64,000 nt of DNA. Origin: Bacteroidetes Order II. bacterium (GTDB lineage: Bacteria; Bacteroidota; Rhodothermia; Rhodothermales; UBA2364). Made by a program: the position numbers and the translations under genes. The stretch covers positions 1-64,000 of the forward strand of contig JAEUSQ010000012.1 of NCBI GenBank assembly GCA_016788705.1. Reading direction: 5' to 3'. How positions within the stretch are numbered: the first letter of the stretch is position 1; each line of letters begins with the position of its first letter. The notes beneath the pieces are model-generated. The model was not told the origin of the DNA. It did not search any database and saw nothing but the letters and a program-made list of their open reading frames with translations. Below are positions 61,157 through 64,000 of this stretch, piece by piece.

Positions 61157-61304
61157 AGGATTGGGTGCTTGCAGATTTGCATTTTTTTGCTCAATTTCAT
61201 TGTAACGGTTGGGCGGGACGATGGTTCCTTGCTTGCGACCAACTGAAGCAAGCCTTGGGCAGGTTTTCTAACCCTTTGATGGGTGGATTTGTTGAGCCTC
61301 GGTG

Positions 61305-62210
61305 TTATTCAACCCCAAATTGCATGTCGAGGACGTAGGTACTGGGGATTGCTTTGCCATTGAGGCGGGCAGGACGGAAAAGGTGGCGGGTAGCTGCATT
61401 CATTGCAGCATCTTCAAGGCCATATTCCAAGCGATCAATGGGTGTTTCGGTTCCTTTTTTGTCTAAGAGCCATCGTTTTAAGATACGGGCGATAGTCACT
61501 TTTCCGGTCTCATCTATCGTAACTTCTACACTTACCTTGGCCAATATTCGTTTACTACGGGCTGCTTCGGTGTATTCTGGTGTAACAATGCGTACTAATT
61601 TCGGGGCAATTCTTACATCCGGTTGAGTAGGTTTGTTGTTCCCATTGCCCGTTCCCTCGCCCGTGCCATTCCCGTCCCCCCGCCCATCGCCGATACCATC
61701 CCCCACCCCATTTCCCACCCCACTTCCGATGCCGGAAGAGGTCGCAACCGCCGTAGAGTCTCCTTTTTGGGTGGTGGTTGCGGCAACTTTGGGCTTCAAT
61801 TCCTCGATGGTGGGTGGCGGCTCTTCTACTTGTACTTCTTCGTCGCGGCGGATAACGGGCGGCACAAAGCGAATGGTTGGCCGTACTGCGGGAGCAGGTG
61901 TACCGCCACCAGCAGGGCCACCAATGGGTGCTTTGGGGAGGAGTTCTACCTTGGGTTTAGGAAGTGAGGGTGGCTCAGGAAGGGTAACCAATTGGGCGAC
62001 CACATCCTGTTTAGTGACATTGATTTGGGGTGGGTAAATCCATTTATGTGTAAAGAAAACGATGCTTAAGAATAGGGAAACCAGTAGAACGATTAATCCT
62101 GCCAAGCGCATATGAGCCGGGAATATCTGCCGTAAGGCATATGCCCCATATGCCCTATTTCTTTCCGAAAAAATGGTGTCTAAGATTGCTATTTCATCTC
62201 TAATTTCCAT
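61305..62210 (-). CDS. tonB: TonB-family energy transducer
   Basis: This 301-residue protein couples the proton motive force to outer-membrane receptors. It opens EIRDEIAILDTIFSERNRAYGAYALR, typical of Bacteroidota TonB. It has one transmembrane segment (about 39-58) and a proline-rich periplasmic spacer. A glycine-rich run of GDGxGxG units spans about residues 168-200, and the C-terminal TonB domain contains SKRILAKVSVEVTIDETGKV and ATRHLFRPARLNGKAIPS. The start at 62210 is chosen over 62258. It is divergent from carA. Confidence 0.88.
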   Translation of the reverse strand: MEIRDEIAILDTIFSERNRAYGAYALRQIFPAHMRLAGLIVLLVSLFLSIVFFTHKWIYPPQINVTKQDVVAQLVTLPEPPSLPKPKVELLPKAPIGGPAGGGTPAPAVRPTIRFVPPVIRRDEEVQVEEPPPTIEELKPKVAATTTQKGDSTAVATSSGIGSGVGNGVGDGIGDGRGDGNGTGEGTGNGNNKPTQPDVRIAPKLVRIVTPEYTEAARSKRILAKVSVEVTIDETGKVTIARILKRWLLDKKGTETPIDRLEYGLEDAAMNAATRHLFRPARLNGKAIPSTYVLDMQFGVE

Positions 62211-62327
62211 GTCCAGTCCGCGTGATCTATCTTGATTTTTAATGAATGAACCTGCCAAAGGTTTTGTTTACGGGATGTTACCCGTATTTTAAGCCGTCTA
62301 AATCACCCGTAAGATAACACCGGATAC

Positions 62328-62378
62328 ATGCAAGAACCACCCCTCGATTGTAAGTTGTTGGATGAACCCCTTCAATAG
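62328..62378 (+). CDS. Possible 16-residue leader peptide ahead of carA
   Basis: ATG at 62328 begins a 16-codon frame (MQEPPLDCKLLDEPLQ) ending at TAG 62376-62378. It lies 25 bases before a terminator-like hairpin and upstream of carA, in the usual position of a leader peptide. No Shine-Dalgarno is visible and there is no run of Arg codons, so it may be chance. Confidence 0.25.
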   Translation: MQEPPLDCKLLDEPLQ

Positions 62379-62402
62379 ACATATGAAACGGTGAACAGCT
62401 GG

Positions 62403-62428
62403 GCTTTCCGTAGTGGAAGGCTTTTTTT
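62403..62428 (+). terminator. Terminator-like hairpin in the carA leader
   Basis: GCTTTCC (62403-62409) pairs with GGAAGGC (62415-62421) through one wobble pair and is followed by seven Ts. It lies on the plus strand 39 bases before the carA start, with no annotated plus-strand gene upstream. Confidence 0.65.
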
Positions 62429-62466
62429 GTATTCGGTCATTTGAAACCGCTTTCAAAAAACCAAGA

Positions 62467-63570
62467 ATGAACGAAACGGCAAAATTGGCACTCTCGGATG
62501 GAATCGTGGTAACAGGCGTTGCGCGCGGTTTTCGAGGTGAAACCACTGGTGAACTCTGCTTTAATACCAGCATGACAGGCTATCAGGAAATTGCAACGGA
62601 TCCAAGTTATGTAGGGCAAATCATGATGATGACCTATCCCCATATTGGGAACTATGGCGCCGCCGAAGCAGATCTTGAAGCCCGAAAAGTCATGATTTCT
62701 GGCTTGGTGGTGCGCTCATTCACGGACGATTACTCCAATCCCCGTGCCGAAGAATCGTTAGATAGTTTCCTGAAACGGCACAAGGTAGTGGCCATTTCGG
62801 GCATAGATACACGCCGTTTGGTGCGCCATATCCGCGAAAAAGGGGTGATGAATGCCGTTATCTCGTCGGTGGACTTGGACGATGGAAGATTGGTGGAGAG
62901 GGCCAAACGTGTGCCCTCGATGGATGGTCTTGAGTTGGCAAGCCGTGTTTCTACCGAGGTTGCCTATGATTTTTGTAGTGGGCAAGGGCCACGTGTGGCC
63001 GTATTTGATTTTGGGTGCAAACTGAATATTCTGCGGTCTTTCCAAAGTCGGAATTGTACGGTACGGGTGTTTCCACACGATACGCCGTTGGCAGAGGTGC
63101 TGAAGTGGCAGCCTGAGGGCTTGTTTTTCTCGAATGGTCCGGGTGATCCGCGTGCGATGCCAGAGCAAATAAAGGTGGCGCAAGAGGCCATTCAGATGGG
63201 TCTCCCGATGTTTGGTATTTGTCTGGGGCATCAATTGATGGCGCTGGCAAATGGCTTGGAGGTGTATAAAATGCACGTGGGACACCGGGGAGCGAATCAT
63301 CCTGTTAAGAATTTGACTACAGGACATGTGGAGATTTCTACACAAAACCATGGTTTTGCCGTAGGGAAGGAGGCGGTAAACAACTCGGTGGCGGATATAA
63401 CCCATATTAACCTCAACGACCAGACGGTGGAAGGGCTGCGCTTCCGGCAGTTCAAAGGATTCTCGGTGCAATATCACCCCGAAGCTTCGCCCGGCCCGCA
63501 TGATAGCCAATACCTGTTCGATCAATTTCTGGCGGATATTGTCGCGACCCAAACCGCTATTCGCGTGTGA
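62467..63570 (+). CDS. carA: Carbamoyl phosphate synthase small subunit
   Basis: This 367-residue glutaminase subunit releases ammonia from glutamine for carbamoyl phosphate synthesis, feeding arginine and pyrimidine pathways. The N-terminal CPSase_sm_chain domain contains EIATDPSYVGQIMMMTYPHIGNYG and RRLVRHIREKG. The class I amidotransferase domain has the nucleophile in FGICLGHQ and the His-Glu pair in YHPEASPGPHD. The start at 62467 (MNETAKLALSDG) is favoured over an upstream frame beginning at 62413, which would cross the terminator hairpin. carB follows 99 bases later. Confidence 0.95.
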   Translation: MNETAKLALSDGIVVTGVARGFRGETTGELCFNTSMTGYQEIATDPSYVGQIMMMTYPHIGNYGAAEADLEARKVMISGLVVRSFTDDYSNPRAEESLDSFLKRHKVVAISGIDTRRLVRHIREKGVMNAVISSVDLDDGRLVERAKRVPSMDGLELASRVSTEVAYDFCSGQGPRVAVFDFGCKLNILRSFQSRNCTVRVFPHDTPLAEVLKWQPEGLFFSNGPGDPRAMPEQIKVAQEAIQMGLPMFGICLGHQLMALANGLEVYKMHVGHRGANHPVKNLTTGHVEISTQNHGFAVGKEAVNNSVADITHINLNDQTVEGLRFRQFKGFSVQYHPEASPGPHDSQYLFDQFLADIVATQTAIRV

Positions 63571-63669
63571 TCATACTTTGTCCAGCGATGAAGCGACTGA
63601 TGCATTTTTCTGGGCGGGTGTAAACCTATTACGGTGTTCAAAACGAATTTAAACAGGAACTTACATAAA

Positions 63670-64000
63670 ATGCCAAAACGCACAGACATCAAAAAAATCT
63701 TGTTAATCGGTTCCGGGCCTATCATTATTGGACAGGCATGTGAGTTCGATTATTCGGGAACACAGGCAGCCCGCTCGCTTAAAAAAGAAGGCTACGAAGT
63801 GATTTTGGTCAACTCGAATCCAGCAACCATCATGACCGATCCGATGACCGCCGATCGGATTTATTTGCAGGAATTGACACCCAAATCCATCAAAAAAATC
63901 TGTGAGACCGAGTGTCCAGACGCAGTATTGCCTACGATGGGAGGACAGACAGCCCTTAATTTGGCAAGGACGCTCCATCACGAAGGGTTCTGGAAAAAGA
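63670..64000 (+). CDS. carB: Carbamoyl phosphate synthase large subunit (partial, runs off the right edge)
   Basis: The first 110 residues of the large subunit are present: [61 protein letters not shown]. These are the N-terminal signatures of the ATP-grasp carbamoyl phosphate synthase that joins bicarbonate, ammonia and ATP. The rest of the protein (usually about 1070 residues) lies outside the window. It forms an operon with carA. Confidence 0.95.
   Translation, partial: MPKRTDIKKILLIGSGPIIIGQACEFDYSGTQAARSLKKEGYEVILVNSNPATIMTDPMTADRIYLQELTPKSIKKICETECPDAVLPTMGGQTALNLARTLHHEGFWKK

Noticed and set aside
62758-63552. 264-residue open frame antisense to carA
   Set aside because: It overlaps an unambiguous carA over its whole length, and its sequence is His/Arg-rich without any domain.
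1-64000. CRISPR arrays or complete insertion sequences
   Set aside because: No regularly spaced repeats and no intact transposase with inverted ends were found. Only a possible transposase C-terminus at the left edge was noted.

Overview
The window looks like a chromosomal segment of a Bacteroidota-type bacterium, possibly of the Rhodothermia/Balneolia side. The evidence: two large secreted proteins with type IX secretion (T9SS) C-terminal sorting domains, a TonB protein opening with the RNRAYGAYALR-type N-terminus usual in Bacteroidota, an S9 dipeptidyl peptidase, many lipoproteins, a GH109-like oxidoreductase paired with an SSS symporter, and weak or absent Shine-Dalgarno sites before most genes. 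Placement below phylum level is inference. Layout: (1) 1-6114, housekeeping and envelope genes: a partial gene end (possibly a transposase), an SGNH hydrolase, ribosome hibernation factor, a rhodanese lipoprotein, an endo/exonuclease/phosphatase-family lipoprotein, and a histidine kinase/response regulator pair divergent from an exported protein. (2) 6115-7186, a decayed stretch with the remains of a type I restriction methylase gene (hsdM). (3) 7187-25078, metabolism and transport: S9 peptidase, GH109-like protein with a divergent Na+/solute symporter, an HxlR regulator facing an NTF2-like gene across a concentric palindrome, prfB with its programmed +1 frameshift, nadB, tRNA-Thr, a nucleoside-kinase-like gene, a DsbA-like protein, an outer-membrane barrel, pyrD, an AT-rich alpha-2-macroglobulin-like fragment, and grpB-like. 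(4) 25193-29245, a 1350-residue LRR/DUF11 T9SS cargo protein. (5) 29358-58154, a continuous minus-strand type VI secretion (T6SS) locus of about 29 kb. (6) 58196-64000, a second T9SS cargo protein, TonB, and carA-carB behind a possible leader terminator. The T6SS locus reads, in transcription order: tagF, tssA, tssB, tssC, hcp, tssE, tssF, tssG, clpV (tssH), vgrG, PAAR protein, a peptidoglycan-binding-like protein, a metzincin-like protease, a HEAT-repeat protein, a DcrB/DUF1795 protein, an Ig/transthyretin-like protein, a double DUF1795 protein, a lipase, a second vgrG, a DUF3540-like small protein, a 111-residue protein, two DUF2169 proteins and two related PAAR-like proteins with hydrophobic segments. 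Sheath, tube, most of the baseplate, the recycling ATPase and spike are therefore all present. TssK and the TssJ/TssL/TssM membrane complex are absent from the window, and so are the T6SSiii-specific genes expected of a Bacteroidota system. This is a proteobacterial-style T6SS in a T9SS-bearing genome. The second half of the locus is the part most worth attention. It is a dense cargo-loading module in which effector-like enzymes (lipase, zinc protease with a PG-binding neighbour), Eag-like DUF1795 chaperones, DUF2169 proteins and PAAR-like tips sit between two VgrGs, with no obvious immunity gene. Assignments rest on reading motifs and gene order; no database search was possible.
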